DNA from: Avisuccinivibrio sp964424565
GTDB taxonomy: Bacteria > Pseudomonadota > Gammaproteobacteria > Enterobacterales > Succinivibrionaceae
Reading direction: 5' to 3'
DNA: 46,590 nt
Assembly (NCBI GenBank): GCA_964424565.1
Contig: CAYRIZ010000010.1
Location: 1-46,590, forward strand
The notes beneath the pieces are model-generated. The model was not told the origin of the DNA, searched no databases, and was given only the letters and a program-made list of their open reading frames with translations. Made by a program: the position numbers and the translations under genes. Positions within the stretch are counted from its first letter, which is position 1, and every line of letters begins with the position of its first letter. Shown in pieces: positions 13,760 through 22,608 of the stretch.

Positions 13760-15865
13760 TCAGGCGCGGATACGCTCAAAGGCCCAGTGGTAATGCTGCG
13801 CCGACATGCCCAGCTGCATTTCATCCAAAAACACACTGGGCCCGCCGGTGGCTGTATCCTCATTCCTCTTGCGGAAGCTCTTTCTGGCATAGCACAGATA
13901 CAGGCTGCGTCTGGCCCTGGTTATGGCCACATAAGCCAGGCGTCTTTCCTCCTCCTCACGGGCGGCACTGCTGAGATCCAGGTCATCATCCTCGTTCAGG
14001 CCCCAGGGCATCACCCCGTCTTCAAAACCGGACACAAAGACAGTATCAAACTCCAGGCCCTTGGCAGAGTGTATGGTAAAGAGCCTGACCTGATCGTCAG
14101 GCGGCACGCTCTCCCCTTTTTCATTTATTTCCGCAGAAGTCATCAAAGCGGCATTGCTCAAAAAGACCATCAGCGGATCTATGGCCTGGTCTGCAGCATC
14201 CTGCTCGGGCTCGAGCTGCAGTCTCAGTTCAGTTCTCAGGGCATGGCCTATTAGTTCATGCAGATTGCTCTCCCTTTTGCCTTCCTTCAGGGTTTTGGCC
14301 GCTTCCTTGATATCAAGCTCGCGGTAATGCAGCAGCAGACCGCTGTGCTCCAGCAGATGGCGCAGCAAGGAGGAAAGCCCGGCTCCTGCCTGCAGCAGGG
14401 CGGCGGCTTCATCCATCAGCTGCAGAAAGGGCGCGGCACTTTTGGCCAGCGCAGTGAAGTTCCGGCCGGCCTGACGGCCCAGGCTGCGGGCATATTCTGC
14501 CGCCAGACGCAGGGCCTGCAGCCGAGGACACTGTCTTTCTGCTGCAATCTGCTCCACCAGATCCAGCTTGCTGCGGCCCATGCCGCGGGTCGGCACATTG
14601 ATGATGCGGGAAAAGGCCTCATCGTCGCTGTCATTGACCAGCAGTCTGAGATAACTTAGGGCATCCTGTATTTCCTGCCGGTCAAAAAAGCGCAGGCCGC
14701 CGTACACATAGTAGGGAATGCCCTGATCCATCAGGGCCTGTTCCAGGGCCAGAGCCCGGGAATTGACCCGGTAGAGTATGGCAATATCCCCGGCTTTGAC
14801 CCCGGCGGCAGTCAGTTCGGCTACAGCGGTGGCTATGGCCCTAGCTTCAGTGACCGGGTTGCCGGCGGAGAGAATTTTGATTTTTTCGCCGCTGCCCTGA
14901 TCGGAGATCAGGTTTTTGTCGGTCAGCCGGGAGAAATTGCCCCGGATTAGGGTATTGGCCGCCAGGATGATTTGCGAGGTGGAGCGGTAATTGCGCTCCA
15001 GCCGAACGAGCTGCACCGGCGCGCACTCCCGCCTGAAGCGGAACATGTTGGTCACATCAGCGCCGCGCCAGCCGTAAATGGACTGATCATCATCGCCTAC
15101 GGCAAAAATATGGCCCTGCGGTCCGCACAAAAGGCGCAGCAGTTTGTACTGCAGAGGATTGGTATCCTGAAATTCATCCACCAGGATCTCGGCAAAGCGG
15201 TGCTGCTGCAGCTCGCGCAGCGGCTGATTGCCGGCAAAGAGTTCATAGGTGCGCAGCAGCAGCTCGGCAAAATCCACGCCATTGGCGGCATTGCAGCGTT
15301 TTTCATATTCAGGATAGACGGCGGCGGCACAGCGGATTAGATCAGCATATCTGCCGGTGTACAGCTCAGCCCGCACATCATGGGCTCTTCTGCCCTGCTC
15401 CTTGAATTTGGAGATTTGTGAGGCAATGGCGGCGGCAGTGAGCTTTTTATCCTTGGCCCAGGCGGCCAGCTGCGGATGATCCTTTAAAATCTTCTCCACC
15501 ACCGCTTTCTGATCGGAAGTATCGAGCACGGTAAAATTGGGCTGCAGCCCGGCCTGGGCGGCATAGGCTCTTAAAAAGCGGGCACAAATGGCATGAAAGG
15601 TGCCAATCCACAGCCCGCGCAGATCAGGGCTGCAGTGCATGGCCAGGATGCGCTCGCGCATTTCCAGAGCGGCTTTGTTGGTAAAGGTCACCGCCAGCAG
15701 ATTGCGGGGCGGCAGATGTTCCTCACCCAGCAGCCAGGCCACCCGGGAAACCAGCACCCGGGTTTTGCCCGTACCGGCGCCGGCCACCACCAGCATATTC
15801 TGCCGCGGGGCACACACCACCTCCCGCTGCTGCTCATTCAGGGAATTCAGCACACTGCTTTCCAT
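13760..15865 (-). CDS. uvrD: DNA helicase II, UvrD type (short C-terminus)
   Basis: This superfamily 1 DNA helicase has 701 residues. Motif I is VVAGAGTGKTRVL, motif Ia TFTNKAALEM, motif II ILVDEFQDTN, motif III VGDDDQSIYGWRGA, motif IV ERNYRST, motif V FTIHSAKGLEFD and motif VI RRLAYVAITRAR. Among SF1 paralogues the family resemblance and the order xerC-yigB-uvrD identify it as UvrD rather than Rep. The protein ends about 60 residues after motif VI and lacks the C-terminal Tudor-like segment of E. coli UvrD (720 residues, used to contact RNA polymerase). The start is the ATG at 15865 with AAGAGAG 6 nt upstream; a longer open frame to 16039 is just overlap with yigB. It acts in mismatch and excision repair. 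Confidence 0.92.
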   Translation of the reverse strand: MESSVLNSLNEQQREVVCAPRQNMLVVAGAGTGKTRVLVSRVAWLLGEEHLPPRNLLAVTFTNKAALEMRERILAMHCSPDLRGLWIGTFHAICARFLRAYAAQAGLQPNFTVLDTSDQKAVVEKILKDHPQLAAWAKDKKLTAAAIASQISKFKEQGRRAHDVRAELYTGRYADLIRCAAAVYPEYEKRCNAANGVDFAELLLRTYELFAGNQPLRELQQHRFAEILVDEFQDTNPLQYKLLRLLCGPQGHIFAVGDDDQSIYGWRGADVTNMFRFRRECAPVQLVRLERNYRSTSQIILAANTLIRGNFSRLTDKNLISDQGSGEKIKILSAGNPVTEARAIATAVAELTAAGVKAGDIAILYRVNSRALALEQALMDQGIPYYVYGGLRFFDRQEIQDALSYLRLLVNDSDDEAFSRIINVPTRGMGRSKLDLVEQIAAERQCPRLQALRLAAEYARSLGRQAGRNFTALAKSAAPFLQLMDEAAALLQAGAGLSSLLRHLLEHSGLLLHYRELDIKEAAKTLKEGKRESNLHELIGHALRTELRLQLEPEQDAADQAIDPLMVFLSNAALMTSAEINEKGESVPPDDQVRLFTIHSAKGLEFDTVFVSGFEDGVMPWGLNEDDDLDLSSAAREEEERRLAYVAITRARRSLYLCYARKSFRKRNEDTATGGPSVFLDEMQLGMSAQHYHWAFERIRA

Positions 15866-15903
15866 ATCAACTCTCTTGTGATTGGGCTTGTGCCTGTGTC
15901 TGA

Positions 15904-16656
15904 TTAATCTGCCTGATCCGGCCGCCGCGGCAGAACACTGAGCAGTTCGGAGAGCTGCTGCAGCTCTATTTCCGGCAGGCGATCTGCCTGCAGCACAGGG
16001 GAACTCAGCCCGGCTATACCCCCTTTGAGCCAGGCACACTGCACTCCGGCATTTTTGGCCCCCTGCACATCAGTCAGGCTTTCATCTCCCACATGCAGCA
16101 GTTCCTGCGGCCTGATGCCAAAGCGGGCTGCCGCCTGCAGATACAAATCAGGATAAGGTTTGGCCCTGTGCCCAGGCTGCAGGGAGGGCCGCAAATCGAA
16201 GGCAAAAATCCCGTCCAGCCCGGCTGTGTGCAAATCTATATTGCCATTGGACAGGGCCGCCACGGGCACCAGCTTCCGGACGGCGGCCAGAAACTCCAAG
16301 GTGCTTTCCGGCACGCTGACCTGCGATCTGCAGGCTATAAATTCAGCGGTAAGCGCCAGCCCCTCCTCCAGACCTCCCTTCAGGGGACAGCCTAGAAAAG
16401 CAAAAGTGTCCACCAGAGCCTGGGCGCGCAGCGCGGTGACATCATTACCCAGCTCCGGCATGCGCTCCTGCGTCCCGGCCTTGTGCATTTTCCAAAAGGA
16501 CACCTCCAGGCACTGCTCCGGCAGGTGATAACGCCTGGTCAGAAGATTGGCAAACCAAATCTCAGCCTGCTGTATGCAGGGGGCATTGTTGTAAAGGGTG
16601 TCATCAAGATCAAAGGTTACCGCCCTGATGGGTCCGGGGAGGGCATTGAACTTCAC
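15904..16656 (-). CDS. yigB: HAD phosphatase YigB (ribityl-aminouracil phosphate phosphatase type)
   Basis: This 250-residue protein has HAD motifs I FDLDDTLYNN (Asp16, Asp18), II ALSNGN, III AKPYPDLY and IV HVGDESLTDVQGA. It matches E. coli YigB in the same xerC-yigB-uvrD order. YigB dephosphorylates 5-amino-6-(5-phosphoribitylamino)uracil in riboflavin synthesis, although HAD enzymes are promiscuous. The start is a GTG at 16656, 6 bp after the xerC stop; its ribosome site is weak (GAGG about 11 nt away). It is probably translated from the dapF-xerC-yigB-uvrD mRNA. Confidence 0.88.
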   Translation of the reverse strand: MKFNALPGPIRAVTFDLDDTLYNNAPCIQQAEIWFANLLTRRYHLPEQCLEVSFWKMHKAGTQERMPELGNDVTALRAQALVDTFAFLGCPLKGGLEEGLALTAEFIACRSQVSVPESTLEFLAAVRKLVPVAALSNGNIDLHTAGLDGIFAFDLRPSLQPGHRAKPYPDLYLQAAARFGIRPQELLHVGDESLTDVQGAKNAGVQCAWLKGGIAGLSSPVLQADRLPEIELQQLSELLSVLPRRPDQAD

Positions 16657-16662
16657 CTGGGA

Positions 16663-17766
16663 TCAGTCCTCATATACTTCACTGTTGACGGCAGCCTGCA
16701 GACTGCCGGCGCGGGCGGCACTCACTGCCCGCCCCCTTTTGGGAGTTGGGATCTGCGGCTGCGGCTGCGGCGACTGCTGTTGTATGTCCTGCACTTCCCG
16801 CAACAGCTGATCGTATTCATCCTCCAGCTGTATGTGATCGCGCGGATGGGTGTCGTTGTAAACCTGTTTTAAGCGGGCGGCATCTATATGAGTATAGATC
16901 TGCGTGGCCGCCAGGCTGGAATGGCCCAGCATTTCCTGCACCGATCTGATGTCGGCCCCGCCGGCTAGCAGCTCAGTGGCAAAGGAGTGGCGCAGCTTGT
17001 GCGGGGAAACCGTCCCGCTCAGCCCGGCAGCTTTGGCCAGCTTGTCCAAATTCTGCTCCACCGCCCGGGTGGAAATGCGCCGGCCGAAGCGGTTCAACAG
17101 CAGGGCCCGGCAGGAGGGCAGAGGTTTTAATTCATGACGGCGGCTCAGGTAATAGCTCAGCGCCTCCACGGCACAGGAGCCCATGGGGACTACCCGCTCC
17201 TTGCCTCCCTTGCCCATTACCCTGACCTCTTGCAGATTAAGATCCAGGGATTCTATATCCAATGAGACCAGCTCGGAGACGCGCAGGCCGGAGGAAAACA
17301 GCAGTTCCACTGCCGCGCGGTCGCGCACGCCAAAAATGTCAGGGCCGGCGGCAGCAATCAGCTTTTCTATCTCGCCTGCCGACAGCACGCGCGGCAGCGG
17401 CCTTTTCACCCGCGGCACCCGGATCAGCTCTATGGGATTGCTCTCCAGCAGTCCCCGGCGCTGCAGGAAATGAAACAGCGAACTTAAGGCATAGAGATCG
17501 TGGGCCACTGAATTGCCGGACAGTCGGGCGGCTTTATCGTCAAAATTAAAGTCGCGCTGCAGCAGACGGATCTCCTGCCTGCCTACCTGAGTAAAGGAAG
17601 TGAGACTGCACTCCTGCTCGAGCAGGGCCGCGGCTTTTTTCAGTACCCGCAGATAGGAGGCGGCAGTATGGCGGCTGCAGCGTTTTTCCACGCTCAAATA
17701 TTTGATGAAATCGGCCGTTTCCCGGGCAAAGCCGGTCTCTCCGCCGGTACTGTCATCAGTATGCAT
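16663..17766 (-). CDS. xerC: Tyrosine recombinase XerC with C-terminal extension
   Basis: XerC resolves chromosome dimers at dif together with XerD. The 367-residue protein has the SAM-like N-terminal domain and all catalytic residues: Arg162 (SGLRVSEL), Lys in GKGGKE, His256 and Arg259 (PHKLRHSFAT), His282 (GHSSLAATQ) and the nucleophile Tyr291 (IYTH). The family normally ends soon after YNDTHPRA, near residue 300-310. Here about 57 extra residues follow, with a Glu/Asp-rich helix and a Gln-Pro repeat (PQPQPQ), then a basic stretch. The start at 17766 lies 6 bp after the dapF stop, with AGGTAGG as ribosome site. The DUF484 gene that usually sits between dapF and xerC is missing. Confidence 0.94.
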   Translation of the reverse strand: MHTDDSTGGETGFARETADFIKYLSVEKRCSRHTAASYLRVLKKAAALLEQECSLTSFTQVGRQEIRLLQRDFNFDDKAARLSGNSVAHDLYALSSLFHFLQRRGLLESNPIELIRVPRVKRPLPRVLSAGEIEKLIAAAGPDIFGVRDRAAVELLFSSGLRVSELVSLDIESLDLNLQEVRVMGKGGKERVVPMGSCAVEALSYYLSRRHELKPLPSCRALLLNRFGRRISTRAVEQNLDKLAKAAGLSGTVSPHKLRHSFATELLAGGADIRSVQEMLGHSSLAATQIYTHIDAARLKQVYNDTHPRDHIQLEDEYDQLLREVQDIQQQSPQPQPQIPTPKRGRAVSAARAGSLQAAVNSEVYED

Positions 17767-17772
17767 CAGCGC

Positions 17773-18606
17773 CTACCTGATCTCTATGGTGCCCTCAAAG
17801 ACACTGACCGCCGGTCCGGACATCATGACGCAGCTGCCTGCTCCGGCATATTCTATGGACAGCGAGCCGCCGGGCAGATGCACGGTGACCGGGGAGATTA
17901 ATCTGCCCTGCGTGATGCCTACCACTGCGGCGGCACAGGCACCGCTGCCGCAGGCCAGGGTCTCGCCGGCTCCGCGCTCGTGTACCCGCAGTTTGATTTC
18001 ATGATCATTGATCTTGCTGTAAAAACCGGCATTGACATGCTCGGGGAACAGCTCATGCTTTTCAAACAGCGGCCCGAAATGCGCCACATCAAAATGATCC
18101 ACATCCTCCACTTCCGTGACCACGTGCGGATTGCCCATGGAAACGGCACCGGAGGAAAAGTGCACCCCGCCGGCTTCAATGTCATAGGACAGGGCCTTAT
18201 GCGCTGCCCGGAAGGGTATCCTGGCCGGTTCAAATTCCGGCCGGCCCATGTTGACCAGCACCGTGCCGTCATCATTGAGCTTCAGGCGCAGCACGCCGGC
18301 CATGGTACTGACATGTATATCGCGCTTGCGCGTCAGGCCGTGATCGAGGACAAAGCGCACAAAGCAGCGGGCTCCGTTGCCGCACATCTGCACTTCACTG
18401 CCGTCGGCATTGAAGATGCGGTAATGAAAATCAAGTTCAGGATTGTAGGGGGGTTCCACCACCAGCAGCTGATCAAAGCCTACTCCGAAGTGGCGGTCAG
18501 CCAGGCGGCGGATCAGCTCGGCTGAAAAATAGATCTTCTGGCGCACGCCGTCCACGACCATGAAGTCGTTGCCCAGACCGTGCATTTTGGTAAATTTAAG
18601 CAGCAT
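17773..18606 (-). CDS. dapF: Diaminopimelate epimerase
   Basis: DapF converts LL- to meso-diaminopimelate for lysine and peptidoglycan. The 277-residue protein has the two catalytic cysteines, Cys75 (EVQMCGNGARC) and Cys219 (LACGSGACAA), and the family start LLKFTKMHGLGNDFMVVD. The ATG at 18606 has AGAGAGAG 5-6 nt upstream; the open frame continues to 18648 without support. It heads the tight dapF-xerC-yigB-uvrD run and appears to have its own promoter. The ybhGFSR-like exporter lies upstream on the same strand, 83 bp away. Confidence 0.96.
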   Translation of the reverse strand: MLLKFTKMHGLGNDFMVVDGVRQKIYFSAELIRRLADRHFGVGFDQLLVVEPPYNPELDFHYRIFNADGSEVQMCGNGARCFVRFVLDHGLTRKRDIHVSTMAGVLRLKLNDDGTVLVNMGRPEFEPARIPFRAAHKALSYDIEAGGVHFSSGAVSMGNPHVVTEVEDVDHFDVAHFGPLFEKHELFPEHVNAGFYSKINDHEIKLRVHERGAGETLACGSGACAAAVVGITQGRLISPVTVHLPGGSLSIEYAGAGSCVMMSGPAVSVFEGTIEIR

Positions 18607-18627
18607 ATAACTCTCTCTTTTTGTTTC

Positions 18628-18633
18628 ATTATA
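18628..18633 (-). promoter_or_regulatory. -10 element for dapF
   Basis: On the minus strand a perfect TATAAT lies 21 bp before the dapF ATG, giving a start near 18621 and a very short leader. No good -35 is visible, so the strength is uncertain. Confidence 0.4.
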
Positions 18634-18689
18634 CAAAATAAGAGCCACCCCGGCCCCTTTGTTGCCAGGTCCCGCCCCTGTAGCCGCTT

Positions 18690-19772
18690 TCAGCTGACGT
18701 GATGGCGGAACAAATACATGGCCAGAGGCATGGTAATAAGTCCGGTGAGCACAAAGGGGATCAGCAGATGCCAGATATCGCCCAGCCCGGCTCCTTCCAG
18801 GTAGATGCGCTGCACTGCCGCAATGCCGTAGTACAGGGGATTGAGATAGAGCACCGGCCGAAACCAGGCGGTTACGGCATTGGCCGGCGTGAGCATGCCG
18901 GACAAGATCACCCCGGGCAGCACCAGCAGAAAGGCTATGATCAGCGCCTGCTGCGGACTGGCCGCTATGGCCGATACGGCCAGCCCTACACCCACCACCG
19001 CCAGGGCAAAGAGCAAAATCACCGCGGTCAGCAGGATCATGCTGCCCTGACAGGGGATCTCAAACCAAAAGGTGCAGATCAGCACCAGAGCCATACTCTG
19101 CCCCATGGCGGCCAGGGTGGGAGCGGCGGCTTTGCCTATGAGTATTTCCCAGGTACCGGCCGGGGTCATCAGCAGCATATCAAAGGTACCGTCCTCCCTT
19201 TCCCGGGCCACGGACAAGGAGGCCAGCAGCACTACCTGTATGACTGAAAGACCCAAAATCATCCCGGTCAGGATGCCGCTGCGGGTGATGTTGTTTTCAT
19301 TGAAGTAGAAGCGGAAGTTGAAATTAAGACCGCCCGCCCCGCTGACCGTGTCTGCGGCGGCGGCCAGCGAGGACAGATAGGACACTGCCGTATTGGCCGA
19401 GGCCGTATTGCGGGCATCGGCTATGATCTGCACCCGGCCGGAGGAGGCAAAGTCAGGAGCAAAGTACACCCCAAGCAGCCCCCGGCCGTCGGCCATGGCC
19501 TGAGTGAAGCACTGCTGCGTCAGACAGTGCCCGGTGCGCACAAAATAACCGCTGCCCTCCATCCGGGCTACCAGCCGGCTGCTCTGCAGGCTGCCGCTTT
19601 CATCGAGCAGCACATAGGGAATGTGCTCGAGATTGAAGGTGGCGCCGTAACCGAAAATGATGCTCTGTACCAGAATGGGAATGATGAGGATTTTGCGGGA
19701 TCCCGGATCGGCCCACAGCACCTTCAGCTCCTTGATGATCAGCGCCACTATGCGCAGCCAGGCGGCTTTCAC
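18690..19772 (-). CDS. ybhR: ABC-2 exporter permease, YbhR-like
   Basis: This inner-membrane permease of about 360 residues has one N-terminal membrane segment, a periplasmic domain of about 130 residues and five or six C-terminal segments, the plan of YbhR/YhhJ. It carries the ABC-2 coupling region AREREDGTFDMLLMTPAGTWEILIGK. It is the last gene of a four-gene exporter. I take the GTG at 19772 as start because it overlaps the previous stop as GTGA and has GGGAGG upstream; a TTG at 19787 would give five more residues. Symbol by analogy with E. coli ybhGFSR. Confidence 0.82.
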   Translation of the reverse strand: MKAAWLRIVALIIKELKVLWADPGSRKILIIPILVQSIIFGYGATFNLEHIPYVLLDESGSLQSSRLVARMEGSGYFVRTGHCLTQQCFTQAMADGRGLLGVYFAPDFASSGRVQIIADARNTASANTAVSYLSSLAAAADTVSGAGGLNFNFRFYFNENNITRSGILTGMILGLSVIQVVLLASLSVAREREDGTFDMLLMTPAGTWEILIGKAAAPTLAAMGQSMALVLICTFWFEIPCQGSMILLTAVILLFALAVVGVGLAVSAIAASPQQALIIAFLLVLPGVILSGMLTPANAVTAWFRPVLYLNPLYYGIAAVQRIYLEGAGLGDIWHLLIPFVLTGLITMPLAMYLFRHHVS

Positions 19773-20857
19773 GGCTGATCCTCCCAATTTTTAAAGCGCC
19801 TGACGCTGCGATGGAGCAGCGCGGCAAACAGCAGGCAGTACCCCAGCAGCAACCCCAGATTGCGCCACAGCACCTCCTCCTGCCCGCCGGAGAGATAGCA
19901 GATGCGAAAGGACTGCACGGCATAGGTGGGATGCAGCAGATAACCGATCAGGGCTATGGCCTCAGGCACTGCCCGCAAATCAAACAGCGCTCCGGAAAGC
20001 AGCAGCGCCGGCAGAAAGCTCAGGATAATGGCATATTCCATGGCCAGAAATTGATCGCGCACCAAAGCCGACAGCCACAGGCCGAACAGGCAGCAGGCCA
20101 GGCAGTACAGCGCTGCGGTGGCCGCCAGAAAGCCCAAACTCCCGCGCAGCGGCAGATCGAAAACCACAAAGGAGAGCAGCAGCATCAGGGCCGTGGAACA
20201 CAAAGCCAGCAGATAGTAAGGGATGAGCTTGCCGGCTATCAGCTCCCCGGGGGTTAATTTGGTGGAAAGCAGGGCCGCCATAGTACCGCGATTGAACTCC
20301 CGGGCAATGATCAGGGAACACAGCACATTGCAGACCAGGGTGGCTATGCCGGCAATCTGCCCGGGCAGCAAATACCACTCCGAGCGGTTCTTTTCATTAA
20401 ACCACAGGCGCGAGGTCACCTGTATACTGCCGGCGGCGGCAAGCGACTGCAGCGCCGACTGCACATAACCTGCGGCCAGCTGTGCGCCCTGGGCTGAAGT
20501 GCCGTTGACCGCCACAAAGATCTCCCGCTCCCCGGCCCGCCCGGAGGGGGTCAGCTGCAGCCATAAATCCACCTCATGGGCGCGCAGTTTCTGCTGTGCC
20601 TCGGCTATGGAGCCGGTCTTTTCCACGGCAAAATAAGTACTGCCGCGCAGAGCAGCATAGATCTCCTGATTGAGCGGATCGGACTCGGCCACCACCAGGG
20701 TTGCTCTTACCGGCTCCACATCCATACGCATGCCAAAGCCGTAGACGGCTAGCAGCAGTACAGGCAGGATAAAGGCGGCGGCCAGCAGCGATTTATCGCG
20801 CAGTAGCTGCAGCCATTCCTTATAGATCAGGCATTGCAGACGCCGCCTGTTCATCAC
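19769..20857 (-). CDS. ybhS: ABC-2 exporter permease, YbhS-like
   Basis: This partner permease of about 362 residues has the same architecture: an N-terminal segment (LLAAAFILPVLLLAVYGFG), a periplasmic domain, then multiple segments containing AREFNRGTMAALLSTKLTPGELIAGK. It pairs with the YbhR-like protein to form the membrane channel. The start is GTG at 20857 (or the next codon, ATG at 20854), overlapping the ATPase stop within GTGATGA, with GGGGAGGG as ribosome site. Confidence 0.82.
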   Translation of the reverse strand: MMNRRRLQCLIYKEWLQLLRDKSLLAAAFILPVLLLAVYGFGMRMDVEPVRATLVVAESDPLNQEIYAALRGSTYFAVEKTGSIAEAQQKLRAHEVDLWLQLTPSGRAGEREIFVAVNGTSAQGAQLAAGYVQSALQSLAAAGSIQVTSRLWFNEKNRSEWYLLPGQIAGIATLVCNVLCSLIIAREFNRGTMAALLSTKLTPGELIAGKLIPYYLLALCSTALMLLLSFVVFDLPLRGSLGFLAATAALYCLACCLFGLWLSALVRDQFLAMEYAIILSFLPALLLSGALFDLRAVPEAIALIGYLLHPTYAVQSFRICYLSGGQEEVLWRNLGLLLGYCLLFAALLHRSVRRFKNWEDQP

Positions 20858-22608
20858 TCACCCTCCCCGCTCTGCTGCCGGCTGCGGCCCACCAGATCGA
20901 TAAAGCCCTGCTCGATCAGCTCCTCTCCCTGCCGCCCGGCACAAAACTCCTCAGGCGTACCGCAAAAGAGCATCTGCCCCTGATCCTGCAGTAAAAAGCG
21001 GTCGCAGTACTCGGCTTCTTCCATGAAATGAGTGGTCACGATCACCGTGGTGCCGGCCAGGGCCAGGGCATTGATGCGCCGCCAGAAGATCCGTCTGGCT
21101 GCCGGATCAGCTCCGGAAGTGGCCTCATCCAAAAACAAAATGGCCGGCCGGTGCAGCAGGGCACAGCACATGGACAAACTGCGCTGCTGCCCAAAGGAAA
21201 TGGCAGAGGCCGGCTGCTCCAGCACCGCCTGCAGCTCAAAATCTGCCGTCAGTTCGGCTATGCGCTCCTCCAGCTCATCTCCGTGCAGCCCGTAGCTGCG
21301 GCCGAAATACAGCAGATTGTCCCTGACGCTCAGCCGGCCGTAAAGCGAGAACTTCTGACTGACATAGCCTATCTGGGCCCGGGCGGCCGATTTCTGCTTT
21401 TTCAGCTCCAGAGCGTTGATGAAAATCTGCCCGCCTGAGGGCCGCAGCAGGGCACAGAGCATCCGAAAAGTAGTGGTCTTGCCGGCTCCGTTGGGCCCGA
21501 GCAGCCCGAAAATTTCCGCCCGCCTGACGGTAAAACTCACCCCATTGACCGCCGTAAAGGCGCCAAAACGTCTTTCCAAATTTACTGTACGCACAGGCTC
21601 GGCCTGCAGGGCAAAGCCCGGCCCCTGCAGGGACTGCCGGCTGTCCGTCCCGCTGCGGCGGCCGGCGGCAATACAAAAATCCTCCAGCCGCGGCCGGCGA
21701 GCTTTGAGGATGAACATATTTTCTTTCCCGTCGGCAGGCAGCAGTTGCCGCCGCTGCAGCAGTTCGGCCAGGGAAGCAGGCTCCCAGACCTGGGCCGTAG
21801 TCAAAAAGATGCCGCCGTCGCGCGGGCTGACATCAAGCAAAATCCCGGCTGAGTTCTCCTGCAGCGTGAGCAGCAGCTGCTTTTTCAGCCGTCCACTGTA
21901 GGCTGCGGCCGGCTGCAGCACAAAGGTCCGGCCCTGCATGGCCTGCAGACACTGCGCCGGAGTGGTCACCGTCAGCTGTCCTTCCCCGTTCAACATGAGC
22001 AGGGTATCGCAGCGCTCAGCCTCCTCCAGATAGGCCGTGGAAAAAATGCAGTGCGCCTGATGCTCCTGCAGATAAGAGAAAATCAGCTGCCACAGCTCCC
22101 GGCGGGACAGGGGATCTACCCCTACAGTGGGTTCATCGAGCAGCAGCAAATCAGGCTCGGCGGAGAGCGCTATGCACAAGGCCAGTTTCTGCTTCATGCC
22201 GCCGGACAGCGCCCCGGCCGCCCTGTCGGCAAAGCGCAGCAGATCACAGCGCTGCAGCAAATCCTGCAGTCTCTGCCGCTGCTTGGGATCCTGCAGGTCT
22301 ACCCCGTTGAGTTCGGCGCGTGTGCTTAGGTTTTCCCACACGCTGAGCTCCAGATACAGCCCCAGGCCCTGCGACATATAGGCCAGGGCACAGTCCCGGC
22401 GGCGGATCTGCCCGCTTTGCGGCAGCTCCAGCCCGGCACACAGGCGCAGCAGGGTGGATTTGCCGGCGCCGTCAGGTCCGGTCAGGGCGCACAGCCGCAC
22501 CTGATCGGGCAGGGAGAAACTCAGCTGCGTCCAAAGAGGCCGCCCCGGGTAGGCAAAATCCACCTGCTCACAGGCCAGCAGCACCCCGGGCTCAGCGCGC
22601 GAGGTCAC
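20854..22608 (-). CDS. ybhF: Tandem-domain ABC exporter ATPase, YbhF-like
   Basis: The 584-residue protein has two fused nucleotide-binding domains. Domain 1 has Walker A GPDGAGKST (about 44-52), signature LSGGMKQ (134-140) and Walker B LLLLDEP (154-160). Domain 2 has Walker A GPNGAGKTT (371-379), an altered signature SFGQQRS (471-477) in place of LSGGQ, and Walker B ILFLDEATSGADP. The length matches E. coli YbhF (578). The domain order and length exclude RbbA, which also carries a permease. It powers the YbhS/YbhR channel. The start is GTG at 22608, overlapping the ybhG-like stop as GTGA. Confidence 0.87.
   Translation of the reverse strand: MTSRAEPGVLLACEQVDFAYPGRPLWTQLSFSLPDQVRLCALTGPDGAGKSTLLRLCAGLELPQSGQIRRRDCALAYMSQGLGLYLELSVWENLSTRAELNGVDLQDPKQRQRLQDLLQRCDLLRFADRAAGALSGGMKQKLALCIALSAEPDLLLLDEPTVGVDPLSRRELWQLIFSYLQEHQAHCIFSTAYLEEAERCDTLLMLNGEGQLTVTTPAQCLQAMQGRTFVLQPAAAYSGRLKKQLLLTLQENSAGILLDVSPRDGGIFLTTAQVWEPASLAELLQRRQLLPADGKENMFILKARRPRLEDFCIAAGRRSGTDSRQSLQGPGFALQAEPVRTVNLERRFGAFTAVNGVSFTVRRAEIFGLLGPNGAGKTTTFRMLCALLRPSGGQIFINALELKKQKSAARAQIGYVSQKFSLYGRLSVRDNLLYFGRSYGLHGDELEERIAELTADFELQAVLEQPASAISFGQQRSLSMCCALLHRPAILFLDEATSGADPAARRIFWRRINALALAGTTVIVTTHFMEEAEYCDRFLLQDQGQMLFCGTPEEFCAGRQGEELIEQGFIDLVGRSRQQSGEGE

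Noticed and set aside
20854..22608. RbbA-type ribosome-associated ATPase
   Set aside because: RbbA carries a fused C-terminal permease and is over 900 residues; this protein ends after the second ATPase domain and has separate permease genes.
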